Assembly: GCA_015062205.1 (NCBI GenBank)
Contig: SUVB01000011.1
Location: 1-64,000 of the forward strand
DNA length: 64,000 nt
Source of the DNA: Desulfovibrio desulfuricans
GTDB lineage: Bacteria > Desulfobacterota > Desulfovibrionia > Desulfovibrionales > Desulfovibrionaceae
Direction of reading: 5' to 3'
Part shown: positions 47,896 to 58,288 of the stretch, one piece after another
Layout of the letters: each line of letters begins with the position of its first letter
How positions within the stretch are numbered: position 1 is the first letter of the stretch
Position numbers and translations under genes: made by a program
Notes under the pieces: generated by a model
Database searches by the model: none
What the model was told of the DNA's origin: nothing
What the model saw: only the letters and a program-made list of their open reading frames with translations

Positions 47896-49002
47896 ATGGA
47901 CAAACGCCTTTTCAGCTACATCAACTGGGGCCTGCTGGCCTGCATGCTGCTGCTCTATCTCGTGGGCGTGGGCAATCTGTACTCCGCCAGCGGCACGCGG
48001 GTGGAGACGGGGCTGGCCGTCAGCAGCTTCTACCAGCGCCAGCTTGTCTGGGGGCTGTGCGGCGTTGCCTGCATGCTGCTGGCCATGGTCTTTGACTACC
48101 GCCAGCTGCGCAATCTGGCCTGGCCGTTCTTTCTGCTGACGGTCTTCCTGCTGCTGCTGGTGCCCATCGCGGGCAAAACCGTCTACGGGGCCAGGCGCTG
48201 GATATCCCTGGGCTTCATGAGCCTGCAGCCCTCGGAGATGGCCAAGCTCTCCGTGCTGGTGCTGGCGGCGCGCCTGCTCGCGCGCGACAGCCGCCCCCTC
48301 GGCTGGAAAGACTTCAGCTGCGTGCTGTGCGTAGGGCTTGTGCCCTGCGGCCTGATCATCATCCAGCCCGATCTGGGCACCACCCTGCTCATCCTGCTCA
48401 TTCTGGGCGGCATGATCCTGTTCCACGGGCTCAAGGGCTATGTGCTCAAAACCTGTTTGCTGGCCGTGCCCTGCCTTGGGGCCTTCATGTGGTTTGTGGG
48501 CATGCACGACTACCAGCGCCAGCGCATCCTGACCTTTCTCGACCCCGGCAACGACCCGCGCGGCACGGGCTACCACATCATCCAGTCGCGCATTGCCATC
48601 GGCTCGGGCGAACTGTGGGGCAAGGGCTTCGGCGAGGGCACGCAAAGCCAGTTGCGCTTCCTGCCCGAACGCCATTCGGACTTCGCCGTGGCCGTCTTCG
48701 GCGAGGAATGGGGCTTTGTGGGCTGCGTGGCTCTGGTCACGCTGTTCTGCCTCTTTCTGCTCTCCATCTTTTCCACGGCCGTACAGGCCAAGGACCGCTT
48801 CGGCAGCACGCTGGTGGTGGGCGTGTTCTTCTACTTTTTCTGGCAGATTTTCATCAACATGGGCATGGTCATCGGGCTCATGCCGGTGGTGGGCATTCCT
48901 CTACCCTTCATCAGCTACGGCGGCAGCGCCACGGTGGTCAACTTCACGCTGCTGGGCATTGTGCTCAACGTGTCCATGCGGCGTTTCATGTTCAAGGGAT
49001 AA
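47896..49002 (+). CDS. rodA: rod shape-determining protein RodA
   Basis: GARRWISLGFMSLQPSEMAKLSVLVLAARLLA, QPDLGTTLLIL, GIPLPFISYGGSA. Confidence 0.95.
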   Translation: MDKRLFSYINWGLLACMLLLYLVGVGNLYSASGTRVETGLAVSSFYQRQLVWGLCGVACMLLAMVFDYRQLRNLAWPFFLLTVFLLLLVPIAGKTVYGARRWISLGFMSLQPSEMAKLSVLVLAARLLARDSRPLGWKDFSCVLCVGLVPCGLIIIQPDLGTTLLILLILGGMILFHGLKGYVLKTCLLAVPCLGAFMWFVGMHDYQRQRILTFLDPGNDPRGTGYHIIQSRIAIGSGELWGKGFGEGTQSQLRFLPERHSDFAVAVFGEEWGFVGCVALVTLFCLFLLSIFSTAVQAKDRFGSTLVVGVFFYFFWQIFINMGMVIGLMPVVGIPLPFISYGGSATVVNFTLLGIVLNVSMRRFMFKG

Positions 49003-49026
49003 TCTTCTTACGAAAGGGAACAGACC

Positions 49027-49377
49027 GTGGGCAAGGACGAAATAGCGTACCTCGGTTCCGACACCATTTACGAAGGCAAGCTGCGCTTCAAGGGCGCCGT
49101 GCGCATTGAAGGCCGCTTTTCCGGCGAAATCGTCAGCGACGGCACCCTCAACGTGGGCAAGGACGCCCAGGTGGACGGCACGCTGGACGTGGGCGAGCTG
49201 CTGCTTTCCGGCCATTTTTCCGGCGACGTGACGGCAAAGCGCCGCGTGGTGGTCTATGCCTCGGGCGTGTTGGAAGGGCACATCTTCACCCCCAGCCTGC
49301 TCACCGAAGAAGGCGGCGTCATTGAAGGGCAGATCACCATGAAAAACCTCGGCGCGCAAAAAAACAGGGACGCCTGA
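49027..49377 (+). CDS. bactofilin family protein
   Basis: IYEGKLRFKGAVRIEGRFSGEIVSDGTLNVGKDAQVDGTLDVGELLLSG. Confidence 0.92.
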   Translation: MGKDEIAYLGSDTIYEGKLRFKGAVRIEGRFSGEIVSDGTLNVGKDAQVDGTLDVGELLLSGHFSGDVTAKRRVVVYASGVLEGHIFTPSLLTEEGGVIEGQITMKNLGAQKNRDA

Positions 49378-49460
49378 GCCGCATGCGCGCCGTCGCGTTT
49401 CCCCGCCGGCCCGCGCCCGCGCAGACGCCGCACGGCGGGAAGGCTTTGGGCAGGCGTCCA

Positions 49461-49489
49461 TTGCCTGTCGCAAAAAAATAGTGCATAAT
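49461..49489 (+). promoter_or_regulatory. sigma-70-type promoter for the GAF gene
   Basis: TTGCCT-N17-CATAAT. Confidence 0.5.
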
Positions 49490-49569
49490 TTCACAGGAAA
49501 CGTGAAGAAGCCGCGGGCTTTTTCGCGCGGTTCGCTATCGCCACAACGCTTTCTTCAAGGAGGCTTTCC

Positions 49570-50124
49570 ATGGCACAGGATTATTTTCGCGCGCTGAGAG
49601 ATGTCGCGCTGGTCATCAACTCCAGTCTGGAGCCGCGCGACGTGCTGCATAAAATCACGGAGCAGACCGCCGCCACCATGGGCTGCAAGGCCAGTACCAT
49701 CCGCCTGCTGGACAGCACCGGCCGTTTTCTGCTGCCCAGCGCGTCCTTCGGCCTTTCGGCCGGCTACATGCGCAAGGGCCCTGTGGAAGTGAAACGCAGC
49801 GGCCTTGACGGCGAGGTTCTTTCCGGCAAAACCATCCACCTCAAGGACGCCACCGCCGACGGCCGCTTCCAGTATCCCGAATCGGCCAAGGCCGAAGGGC
49901 TGGTCTCCGTGCTTTCCGCCCCGCTCATGGCCGACGGCAAGGCCATCGGCCTCATTCGCGTCTATTCCGACGTGGAACGCGAATTTTCCGCCGACGAGGA
50001 AACCTTCATGGAAGCCGTGGCCGCCATTTCGGCTCTGGCCATTGAAAACTCGCGGCTGCACGAGGCCCTGCGCAACAACTACGAGCTGATGAGCAAACAC
50101 GCCTATTCCGTGTACGAGGACTAG
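49570..50124 (+). CDS. GAF domain protein
   Basis: INSSLEPRDVLHKITEQTAATMGCKASTIRLLD...VLSAPLMADGKAIGLIRVYS. Confidence 0.9.
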   Translation: MAQDYFRALRDVALVINSSLEPRDVLHKITEQTAATMGCKASTIRLLDSTGRFLLPSASFGLSAGYMRKGPVEVKRSGLDGEVLSGKTIHLKDATADGRFQYPESAKAEGLVSVLSAPLMADGKAIGLIRVYSDVEREFSADEETFMEAVAAISALAIENSRLHEALRNNYELMSKHAYSVYED

Positions 50125-50221
50125 TTCCGCACCAGGCATCAATCCCGCGCGGCCCTTCCTCACGGCCGCGCCCAACAACCGTGGCGGGGCGTCGCCCCTT
50201 CCGTTGCAAGGAACTGCGCAT

Positions 50222-51238
50222 ATGAAAAAAATCAAAGTGGGCATCAACGGCTTCGGCCGTATCGGCAGGCAGGTGTTCCGCGCTCTGCGCCAGAGCTACA
50301 GCGACCGCGTCGAAGTGGTCGCCCTCAACGACCTCTTTGACGCGGAAACCAATTTCCACCTTCTGGAATACGACTCCGTTTACGGCAGGGCGCACTTTGA
50401 CGCCAAGGTCAACGGCCAGGACGTGACCGTGGGCGACTGGAACGTCCACTGCTTCGCCGAACGCGACCCCCAGCAGCTGACCTGGTCCGCCTACAACGTG
50501 GATGTGGTGGTGGAAAGCACGGGCATCTTCCGCAAGGCCAGTCAGGCCGCCGTGCACATGGAAAACGGCGCGAAAAAGGTCATCATCACCGCCCCGGCCA
50601 AGGAAGAGGACATCACCATCGTCATGGGCGTGAACCATGACCAGTACGACCCGGCCAAACACAACATCGTGTCCAACGCCTCGTGCACCACCAACTGTCT
50701 GGCCCCCGTGGCCCTGGTGCTGCAGCGCGCCTTCGGCATCAAGCTGGGCAACATGACCACCATCCACTCCTACACCAACGACCAGCGCATCCTTGACATG
50801 GCCCACAAGGACGCGCGCCGCGCCCGCGCCGCCGCCTGCAACATCATCCCCACCTCCACCGGCGCGGCCCAGGCCGTGGCCAAGGTCATCCCCGAGCTCA
50901 AGGGCAAGTTCACGGGCTACTCCCTGCGCGTGCCCACGCCCACAGTCTCGGTGGTGGATTTCTCCGGCATTCTGGAAAAATCCACGGATACCGAAACCCT
51001 CCTGGGCACGCTCAGGGAAGCGTCGGAAACGTACCTGAAGGGGATTCTGGCCTATAACGACAAGCCGCTGGTCTCCATGGACTTCAAGGGCGACCCGCAC
51101 TCCTCCATTCTGGAAGCCCCTTACACCACCGTGCAGGAAGGCAACCTCGTGAAGGTCGTGGCCTGGTACGACAATGAATGGGGCTACTCCAACCGCGTGT
51201 GCGATCTGATCTGCCTCATGGGCGAGAAGGGGCTGTAA
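50222..51238 (+). CDS. gap: glyceraldehyde-3-phosphate dehydrogenase, type I
   Basis: KVGINGFGRIGRQVFRAL, SNASCTTNCLAP, WYDNEWGYSNR. Confidence 0.97.
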   Translation: MKKIKVGINGFGRIGRQVFRALRQSYSDRVEVVALNDLFDAETNFHLLEYDSVYGRAHFDAKVNGQDVTVGDWNVHCFAERDPQQLTWSAYNVDVVVESTGIFRKASQAAVHMENGAKKVIITAPAKEEDITIVMGVNHDQYDPAKHNIVSNASCTTNCLAPVALVLQRAFGIKLGNMTTIHSYTNDQRILDMAHKDARRARAAACNIIPTSTGAAQAVAKVIPELKGKFTGYSLRVPTPTVSVVDFSGILEKSTDTETLLGTLREASETYLKGILAYNDKPLVSMDFKGDPHSSILEAPYTTVQEGNLVKVVAWYDNEWGYSNRVCDLICLMGEKGL

Positions 51239-51282
51239 ACCGCGCCCCGACTGCCGGAAGAATATCCTTCCCCGGCGACGAT

Positions 51283-51313
51283 GCGCCCCCGGCTCCGACG
51301 GAACCGGGGGCGC
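51283..51313. terminator. hairpin between convergent gap and the oxidoreductase gamma gene
   Basis: GCGCCCCCGG-cTCC-GAC-GGAa-CCGGGGGCGC, weak T-tract. Confidence 0.5.
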
Positions 51314-51350
51314 CTGCGTTGCGGAACCCCGCGCGGCGTTCCGGCGGGGA

Positions 51351-51893
51351 TTATACGAAATTGTACCCCGCTTCCAGCGCCTGCGCGTTGACGGGAATGA
51401 GTTTGGCGTAGTGCGCGTTGACCACGCGCCTGAGCGCCTCCTGCACCACGGCAAGAGGCAGCGCGCCGGTGGCCCTGAGCCACGCGCCCAGCGCCACCAT
51501 ATTGGCCAGCTTCACGTTGCCCAGCTCGTGCGCCATATCGTTGGCGGGCACAAGCACGCTGCGCCGGTTCGCATCCACCAGTTCCGCATCCACCAGCGAG
51601 GCGTTGACGATCTGCACGCCGTCGGGCTTCAGGCGCGGCTGGAACTTGGCCAACGAGGGCTCGTTGAGAACGATGGCGGACATGGGCGCGCGCACCAGCG
51701 GCGAACCGATGGGGTGCGCATCCAGCACCACGGTGCAGTTGGCCGTGCCGCCGCGCATTTCCGCGCCGTAGACGGGAATAAAGCTCACTTCCAGGCCGTG
51801 CTCCATGCCCGCCTGCGCCAGAAGGTTGCCGATGAGCATGACGCCCTGCCCGCCAAACCCGGCGATGATGACGTCCTGATACTTCTCAGACAT
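51351..51893 (-). CDS. 2-oxoacid:ferredoxin oxidoreductase gamma subunit
   Basis: DVIIAGFGGQGVMLIGNLLAQAGMEHGLEVSFIPVYGAEMRGGTANCTVV. Confidence 0.93.
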   Translation of the reverse strand: MSEKYQDVIIAGFGGQGVMLIGNLLAQAGMEHGLEVSFIPVYGAEMRGGTANCTVVLDAHPIGSPLVRAPMSAIVLNEPSLAKFQPRLKPDGVQIVNASLVDAELVDANRRSVLVPANDMAHELGNVKLANMVALGAWLRATGALPLAVVQEALRRVVNAHYAKLIPVNAQALEAGYNFV

Positions 51894-52713
51894 GGGCCGC
51901 CTCCCCTGTGCGCGGAGCTGCAGCGGCCTCCGCGGTTCTGTCCCTGAACACGCCCAGCGGGAACACGGGAATCATGGCCTCGGCTATGCGCCTGCTTGCG
52001 GCCACGGGGTCCATATGCCAATTGGTGGGGCAGCCGGAGAGCAGCTCCAGAAATCCGAAGCCCAAGCCCCTGATCTGCGCCTCAAAGGCCCGGCGCATGG
52101 CCTTTTTGGCCTCGCGCACATGCCGGACCGTGTCCAGAGCGCAACGGGCGGCAAAGGCCACGCCGTCCAGCCCGGCCATGATCTCGGCCAGATGGATGGG
52201 GCCGCCCTCGCGCTCCATGCGGCGGCCGTCGCGGGTGGTGGTGGTCTTCTGCCCCAGCAGGGTGGTGGGGGCCATCTGTCCGCCGGTCATGCCGTAGACC
52301 GTGTTGTTGATGAAGATGGCCGTGATCCTTTCGCCCCGGTTGGCCGCGTGCAGGGACTCGGCCATGCCGATGGCGGCCATGTCGCCGTCGCCCTGATAGG
52401 TAAAAACCACCGCCTCGGGCCGCGCGCGGCGCACGCCCGTGGCCACGGCGCAGGCGCGCCCGTGGGGCGCTTCCAGCCCGTCCACGTTGAAATAGTCATA
52501 GGTGAAGGTGGCGCAGCCCACCGAAGCCACCAGTATGGTGCGCTCGGCCACGCCCAGCTCGTGCAGGGTCTCGCTCACCAGCCGGTGGGCAATGCCGTGG
52601 TGACAGCCGGGGCAGTAATGCGTCAGGCGCTCGTTGAGCACCGGGTTCGTATCAAAGACCAGCTTCTCGCCCGCAGCGGGGCGCAGCAGGTCCTCCAAAT
52701 TCTGAGCGTGCAT
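51886..52713 (-). CDS. 2-oxoacid:ferredoxin oxidoreductase beta subunit (TPP-binding)
   Basis: YCPGCHHGIAHRL, YQGDGDMAAIGMAESLHAANRGERITAIFINNTVYGMTGGQMAPTT. Confidence 0.94.
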   Translation of the reverse strand: MHAQNLEDLLRPAAGEKLVFDTNPVLNERLTHYCPGCHHGIAHRLVSETLHELGVAERTILVASVGCATFTYDYFNVDGLEAPHGRACAVATGVRRARPEAVVFTYQGDGDMAAIGMAESLHAANRGERITAIFINNTVYGMTGGQMAPTTLLGQKTTTTRDGRRMEREGGPIHLAEIMAGLDGVAFAARCALDTVRHVREAKKAMRRAFEAQIRGLGFGFLELLSGCPTNWHMDPVAASRRIAEAMIPVFPLGVFRDRTAEAAAAPRTGEAAHV

Positions 52714-53819
52714 CAGCGCGCCTCCTTGAGGGCTTGCAACATGGGTTCGCGCATATCGTCGGCGGAGATGAAAAGCCCCGGCATGATGCCGTGCCACAGC
52801 ACCGTAGCCGGCGTGACGCCGGGCAGGCCGAACAGGGCCTGGCGCACGTCTTCCACCATCTGACCGAGATTCTGCTCCATGACCAGCAAACGCCGCCCCG
52901 GCAGGAGGGCGCGCAACGCTTCCGCCGGGAAGGGATAGAGCGTCACGGGCCGGAACAGGCCCACCCGCAGGCCCTCGGCGCGCAGCTGCCGCACGGCGCT
53001 GCGGGCGATGCGCGCGATGGAGCCGAAGGCCACCACCACCAGCTCGGCATCGTCCGTATCCGCGCATTCCCAACGGCATTCGGCCTGCATGGCGGCATAC
53101 TTCCGCTCCAGCAGGCGGTTGCGCTCGGCCAGCGCGCCTTCCGCAAGATAGACGGACTTGAGCAGGCGCGGCCGCGCGCCGGGCCCGCGCCTGCCGTAGC
53201 CCTCCATGCGCCAGGGCGCGGCCAGACGGGCCAGCTCTTCCGGCGGCACGGCGTCGGCCGGGGGCACGCGGCGCACGGGCTCCTTGATCTGGCCCACAAT
53301 GGCGTCACCCAGCACCATGACCGGGTTGGCGTACCTGAAGGCCAGGGCAAAGGCCCGGAACATGAAGTCATAGCATTCCTGCGCGGTGGAAGGGGCCAGC
53401 ACCAGATTGCGATGGTCGCCGTGGCCGCCGCCCTTGACCGCCTGAAAATAGTCGCCCTGGGAGGGGCCGATGTCGCCCAGGCCCGGCCCGCCGCGCTGCA
53501 TGTTGACAAGCACGCCGGGAATATGGCTGCCCGCCATGTAGGAGATGCCCTCCTGCATGAGCGAGATGCCGCAGCCGGAGGAGGAGGTCATGGCGGGCAC
53601 GCCGCAGGCCGCCGCGCCCAGCAGCATGTTCACCGCCGCCACCTCGCTTTCGGCCTGCACGAACTGCCCGCCCCGTTCCGGCAGGAGTTCGGAGAGGGCT
53701 TCGGGAATCTCGTTCTGCGGCGTGATGGGGTAGCCGAAATAGCAGCGGCAGCCCGCGTCCGCCGCCCCGAAGGCCACGGCTTCGTTGCCCTTGATGAGGA
53801 TGCGTTCGTCCGCGCTCAT
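52713..53819 (-). CDS. 2-oxoacid:ferredoxin oxidoreductase alpha subunit (VorB-like)
   Basis: GNEAVAFGAADAGCRCYFGYPITPQNEIPEAL, QAESEVAAVNMLLGAAACGVPAMTSSSGCGISLMQEGISYMAGS. Confidence 0.93.
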   Translation of the reverse strand: MSADERILIKGNEAVAFGAADAGCRCYFGYPITPQNEIPEALSELLPERGGQFVQAESEVAAVNMLLGAAACGVPAMTSSSGCGISLMQEGISYMAGSHIPGVLVNMQRGGPGLGDIGPSQGDYFQAVKGGGHGDHRNLVLAPSTAQECYDFMFRAFALAFRYANPVMVLGDAIVGQIKEPVRRVPPADAVPPEELARLAAPWRMEGYGRRGPGARPRLLKSVYLAEGALAERNRLLERKYAAMQAECRWECADTDDAELVVVAFGSIARIARSAVRQLRAEGLRVGLFRPVTLYPFPAEALRALLPGRRLLVMEQNLGQMVEDVRQALFGLPGVTPATVLWHGIMPGLFISADDMREPMLQALKEAR

Positions 53820-54040
53820 GCCGCGCCCTCCTTTACCTTCGCGCTCCGGAACACGCGGATGGCCACGTCCGGGCACATGATCGCGCAGGAGGCGCAGCCC
53901 GTACAGGTTCCGGCCATTTCCATCACCTCATACCCGTGCCGGTTGAACCGGCCCGACGGCCGGAGAATCTGCGCCGGACAGGCGGCTACGCACAAGCGGC
54001 AGCCCTTGCAGCGCTCTTCCAGAAACACGACTCTCGACAT
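53816..54040 (-). CDS. ferredoxin-type delta subunit
   Basis: CKGCRLCVAACP and CTGCASCAIMCP. Confidence 0.93.
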   Translation of the reverse strand: MSRVVFLEERCKGCRLCVAACPAQILRPSGRFNRHGYEVMEMAGTCTGCASCAIMCPDVAIRVFRSAKVKEGAA

Positions 54041-54238
54041 GGCAACTCCTTGTGTCCGGGCCCGCGCAAGGGGCTGCGCAAGCAGCCCCGGGGCGAACCA
54101 GTATGCAGACGCCTTACCTGCTCAGATTACCGTAAAAAGATATCCGCTCCGGCGACAGCCGACCCCAAAAGCCGCAGGGCCTGCACAGACGCGACCATGA
54201 AGTGACGGCGGCGTGCGTCGGGCCTGCGGCAGCACGTT

Positions 54239-55336
54239 CTAACGGATCAGCATGGCATCCCCGTAGGAAAAAAAGCGATAGCCCCGGCGCACGGCCTCGG
54301 CGTAGGCCGCAAGCACGCGCTCGCGCCCGGCAAAGGCCGCAACCAGCATGATCAGCGAGGATTCGGGAAGATGGAAGTTGGTCAGCAGCGCGTCCGTCAC
54401 GCGGAAACGCGCGCCGGGGTACAGGAAAATGTCCGTCCAGCCCGTGAAGGCCTGCACGCGGCCGCACTGTTCGGCCACGCCCTCCAGGGCGCGCAGGCTG
54501 GTGGTGCCCACAGCCACCACGGGACGGCCCTGCCGCCGCGCTTCGACCACGGCTTCGGCCGCGCTTTCGGTAATCTCCACGTACTCGCGGTGCATGCGGT
54601 GCCCGCGTATGTCATGGCTGCGTACGGGGCTGAACGTGCCGTAGCCCACATAGAGCGTGACCTCCGCCCAGCCAAAGCCCGCCGCCGCCAGTTCCGCGCG
54701 CATTTCGGGCGTGAAGTGCAGCCCGGCCGTGGGCGCGGCCACAGAACCGGTCTTGTCCCCGCGAGCGTAGACGGTCTGGTAACGCGCGGCGTCCTCCCTG
54801 TCGTCCGTCCGCCTGATATAGGGCGGCAGGGGAATATGGCCGGTGGCCGCAAACGCCCGGGCGAGGTCTCCATCCCAGGAAAGGCGCACCCGCCGGTGGC
54901 CGAAGTGGCCCGTCTCCAGCACGGTCACGCTGATGCCCGCGCCGAAGTCCAGCCTTTCGCCGTCACGGATGCTGCCGCCGCAGCGGATGAGGCCCTCGGC
55001 CTCCGCATACTGCCCGCCGTGTTTGCCGGGCAGGGCGTGCTCCAGCAGCAGGGGCAGGGGCGTGAGCAGCAGAAATTCCACCTTGCCGCCCGTGGAGCGC
55101 GTGCCCAGCAGCCGCGCCTGCAACACGCGCGAGTTGTTGACCACCAGCAGCGCGCCGGGCGGCAGACAGGCGGGCAGTTCGCCGAACCGCCTGTGCTCCA
55201 GCGCAAGTTCGCCCGTGCGAGGCATGACGAGCAGGCGCGACGTTCCCCGCTCCTCCGGCGGGAACTGCGCAATCTGCGTTTCCGGCAGTTCGAACTGATA
55301 ACTCTGCAACAGGAAATCCGCATCCTCAGTGAGCAT
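54239..55336 (-). CDS. queA: tRNA preQ1(34) S-adenosylmethionine ribosyltransferase-isomerase
   Basis: YQFELPETQIAQFPPEERGTSRLLV, GSVAAPTAGLHFT, TNFHLPESSLIMLVAAFAGRE. Confidence 0.96.
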   Translation of the reverse strand: MLTEDADFLLQSYQFELPETQIAQFPPEERGTSRLLVMPRTGELALEHRRFGELPACLPPGALLVVNNSRVLQARLLGTRSTGGKVEFLLLTPLPLLLEHALPGKHGGQYAEAEGLIRCGGSIRDGERLDFGAGISVTVLETGHFGHRRVRLSWDGDLARAFAATGHIPLPPYIRRTDDREDAARYQTVYARGDKTGSVAAPTAGLHFTPEMRAELAAAGFGWAEVTLYVGYGTFSPVRSHDIRGHRMHREYVEITESAAEAVVEARRQGRPVVAVGTTSLRALEGVAEQCGRVQAFTGWTDIFLYPGARFRVTDALLTNFHLPESSLIMLVAAFAGRERVLAAYAEAVRRGYRFFSYGDAMLIR

Positions 55337-55446
55337 GGCAGGGCCTCGCGCTGGGCCTTCCGCGGCGGTCTTGTCAGCGCCGGACGGAGAGGCTAGGGTA
55401 GTAGGGCATGCTCCGGCCTTTGCGCCGGAGGAAGGAGAGTATAGCC

Positions 55447-56013
55447 ATGCGCCGCCTGCTTGTCATCCTTGCCTTCTGCCTCACCGCCGTCCCGCTTGCG
55501 GGCTGCGCCGAGATGAACCTCAAAAATCCCTTCACCAGCGACCCGCTGACGGGCGGGATGGACGCGGGCACAAGCCGACTGCTGGGCCTCTCCGTGCCCC
55601 CGGGCATGCAGCTCTATCCTTCCCACGGCCTGAACGCGCCGGATGGCGGCATGGAAGTCTTTCGCGGCAGGGCTGACATGGCTTCCGTGGCCCAGTACAT
55701 GCACTCCGGCCTGCAGGGACAGGGCTGGAATCTGCGCATGGCCCGCCGCAAGGACGACCGCGCGGTGTACCTCTATGAACGCGGTTCGTCCGTGGCCGCG
55801 CTTACGCTGGAAAAGAGCGCCTTCGGCTCCCTGCTGTACATCTGGACGGGCGAACGCCTGCCCGACGGGGCCGCCCTGCCGCAGGACGCCCTGCCCCCGG
55901 CCGGCAGCGGCAGCGACGGCTACGGCGCGAGCGGCGGCATGGACACCACGCCACAGCCCGGAGCCGTCGAGACTTGGGGCGACACCGGCACAGTGCAGGA
56001 GCGCAACCTGTGA
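55447..56013 (+). CDS. lipoprotein of unknown function
   Basis: Signal MRRLLVILAFCLTAVPLAGCAE with lipobox. Confidence 0.8.
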   Translation: MRRLLVILAFCLTAVPLAGCAEMNLKNPFTSDPLTGGMDAGTSRLLGLSVPPGMQLYPSHGLNAPDGGMEVFRGRADMASVAQYMHSGLQGQGWNLRMARRKDDRAVYLYERGSSVAALTLEKSAFGSLLYIWTGERLPDGAALPQDALPPAGSGSDGYGASGGMDTTPQPGAVETWGDTGTVQERNL

Positions 56014-57251
56014 GCGGCCTGAACACTCCGGTCGATCTGTGCACACAGTTTGCCAACGCGCGCCTGCACTTGGGCGTCTGCGGCTCTGTGGCCTGCTATC
56101 GCGCTGTGGACCTGCTGCGGGCGTGGCGCGGCATGGGCATCCACGTTTCCGCCACGCTGACGCGCGGCGCGCGGCAGTTTGTCACGCCCCTGCTCTTCGG
56201 CTCGCTGGGCGCGGCCCCGGTGTATGAAGACATGTTCACGCCGGGGCAGGAAATTTTCGCCCATCTGGAACCGGGCCAGCACGCCGGGGGCATGGTCGTG
56301 GCTCCGGCCTCGGCCGATGCCCTCCGGCGGCTGGCGCAGGGCGCTGCGGACGACATGCTGGCCGCGCAGGCTCTGGCCTTTGACGGCCCGCTCGTCATCG
56401 CCCCGGCCATGAACCCGCGCATGTGGGCGCATGCGGCCACGCAGGCCAACGTGCGCCTGCTGCGCGAACGCGGGGCCGTCATCGTGCAGCCGGGCACGGG
56501 CGGCACGGCCTGCGGCGACGAGGGGCAGGGACGCATGGCCCCCCTGCACGACATTTTTCTGGCCGCCCTGCGCGCCCTGGCCCCGCAGGACATGACCGGC
56601 AAACGCGTTCTGGTGACGCTGGGCCCCACGCGGGAACAATGGGACGGCGTGCGATTCTGGTCCAACCCCTCCAGCGGGCGCATGGGCGGGGCTCTGGCCG
56701 TATGCGCATGGCTGCGCGGCGCCGAGGTGACGGCGCTGTGCGGGCCGGGCGTGTCGCTCAGCCTGCCGTGCGGGCTGGAGCGGCGCGACGTGCGCTCCGC
56801 GCGGGAAATGTTCGACGCGGCGCGCGAACTCTGGCCCCGCATGGACATGGGCATGTTCACCGCCGCCGTGGCGGATTTTTCACCCAAACCCTTCGGCGCG
56901 GCAAAATTCAAGAAGGCCGACGCGCCGCAGGGCTTCAGCGTGGAATTTGCCCCCAACCCCGACATCCTGCGCACACTGGCCGCCGAACGGACGCCGGAGC
57001 AGAAAGTGCTGGGCTTTGCGGCGGAAACCGCTGACAACATGGACGCCCTGCTCGAACTGGCCCGCGTCAAACTGGCCGCCAAGCAGGCCGATGTGCTGGC
57101 CGCCAATGGCGTCAACACCCCCGGCAGCGGCTTCGGCACGGCGACCAACGCCGTGGCCGTGGCCGACGCCGAAGGCCGCGGGGAAATCTGGCCCACGCGC
57201 AGCAAGGCCGACGTGGCCTGGGATTTGTGCACATGGCTTTTGCGCTCGTAA
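56010..57251 (+). CDS. coaBC: bifunctional phosphopantothenoylcysteine decarboxylase / synthase
   Basis: LGVCGSVACYRAVDLLRAW, VIAPAMNPRMW, LVTLGPTREQWDGVRFWSNPSSGRMG. Confidence 0.95.
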   Translation: MSGLNTPVDLCTQFANARLHLGVCGSVACYRAVDLLRAWRGMGIHVSATLTRGARQFVTPLLFGSLGAAPVYEDMFTPGQEIFAHLEPGQHAGGMVVAPASADALRRLAQGAADDMLAAQALAFDGPLVIAPAMNPRMWAHAATQANVRLLRERGAVIVQPGTGGTACGDEGQGRMAPLHDIFLAALRALAPQDMTGKRVLVTLGPTREQWDGVRFWSNPSSGRMGGALAVCAWLRGAEVTALCGPGVSLSLPCGLERRDVRSAREMFDAARELWPRMDMGMFTAAVADFSPKPFGAAKFKKADAPQGFSVEFAPNPDILRTLAAERTPEQKVLGFAAETADNMDALLELARVKLAAKQADVLAANGVNTPGSGFGTATNAVAVADAEGRGEIWPTRSKADVAWDLCTWLLRS

Positions 57252-58048
57252 ACCCCCTTGCCGCCCAGTGGGAAGGGCGCGGGCTCTCCTGCCTGCTCAT
57301 GCCCGAGGGCTTTGACGCGCTGACGGCGCGGCAGACCGGCAACACCACGGACGCAGCCCCGCGCCCCGGCGCGACGGCTTCCGGGCCTGCCCGGCGGCCC
57401 GGCGGGGAGGTCACGGCAGGGGGGGAACGCCGCAACCGCGCCGACAGGCCGACGCGACCGCAGCATTCCGCCCCGCACGCCCGCGACGACGAAACAGCCG
57501 CACGCCCGGCCCCACGGCCGAAAACCGACGCATGGCGGCCCCTGCCGCCGCACGTCTGGCCTGCGCCCTGGCGGCAGCGCCTGGAACAGACCCGCCCCGG
57601 CCTGATCCTCTGGACCTATCGCAACCTCGGGCCGGACCTCTGCGACGCGCAGACGCCGGGGCGACAGGAACGGCGTGGCTTTCTGCGGCGTCTGCTGCAG
57701 GACTTGGGGCATCCGGCGGGCACGCACACCTTCTGGCCTGTCTGCCTGCCGCCGGCCCCGGACGCGCTCCCCGCCGCACCGGTTCCCGACAGCGACGGCT
57801 ACCCGGCAAATGCCGATGTCTTCTGGTCCGGGGCGCGCCGCCTCAAGGCGCGCGGCGTGGTGGTCCTGGGGTCGGCGGCGGCGCAGGCGGCGGGCCTGCC
57901 CGGCGGGCTCAGGCCGCCGCAGCAGATTTTCCACCACGGTCTTCTGGTCTGGGTGCTTTGGGATGTGGACAACCTGCTGCAGTTCGACCGGCGCTACACC
58001 TCCATGCTGGCCTTTTTGCGGCAGGCATTTCTGCCTGTGCTGCGCTAG
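57227..58048 (+). CDS. hypothetical protein overlapping coaBC
   Basis: ORF with internal low-complexity Arg/Ala/Pro region and conserved-looking C-terminus (LKARGVVVLGSAAAQAAGLPGG). Confidence 0.6.
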   Translation: MHMAFALVNPLAAQWEGRGLSCLLMPEGFDALTARQTGNTTDAAPRPGATASGPARRPGGEVTAGGERRNRADRPTRPQHSAPHARDDETAARPAPRPKTDAWRPLPPHVWPAPWRQRLEQTRPGLILWTYRNLGPDLCDAQTPGRQERRGFLRRLLQDLGHPAGTHTFWPVCLPPAPDALPAAPVPDSDGYPANADVFWSGARRLKARGVVVLGSAAAQAAGLPGGLRPPQQIFHHGLLVWVLWDVDNLLQFDRRYTSMLAFLRQAFLPVLR

Positions 58049-58082
58049 CAGATGAACTGCTCAGGCAGCCGTGGAACGGCAG

Positions 58083-58200
58083 CCTGCGTCGTCATTGAGG
58101 CGGAAAACCGCGCTGTTTGCGCGCTTCAGCCGTTGCGACGAAGGAAGCTGCGGATGGAGACGCCAACAATGCAACGGCGGCGTGTGGTCTGCCTTTTGTG
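58083..58200. repeat. dispersed intergenic repeat, copy 2
   Basis: Similarity to 42813-42925. Confidence 0.7.
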
Positions 58201-58288
58201 AAACACACGCTGAATCTGCGTCGGTGTGCAGACGCCGCCCCTGCAAAACTGCGCCCCAAACGCGGGCGCGCAACATAACGGAGGCCCT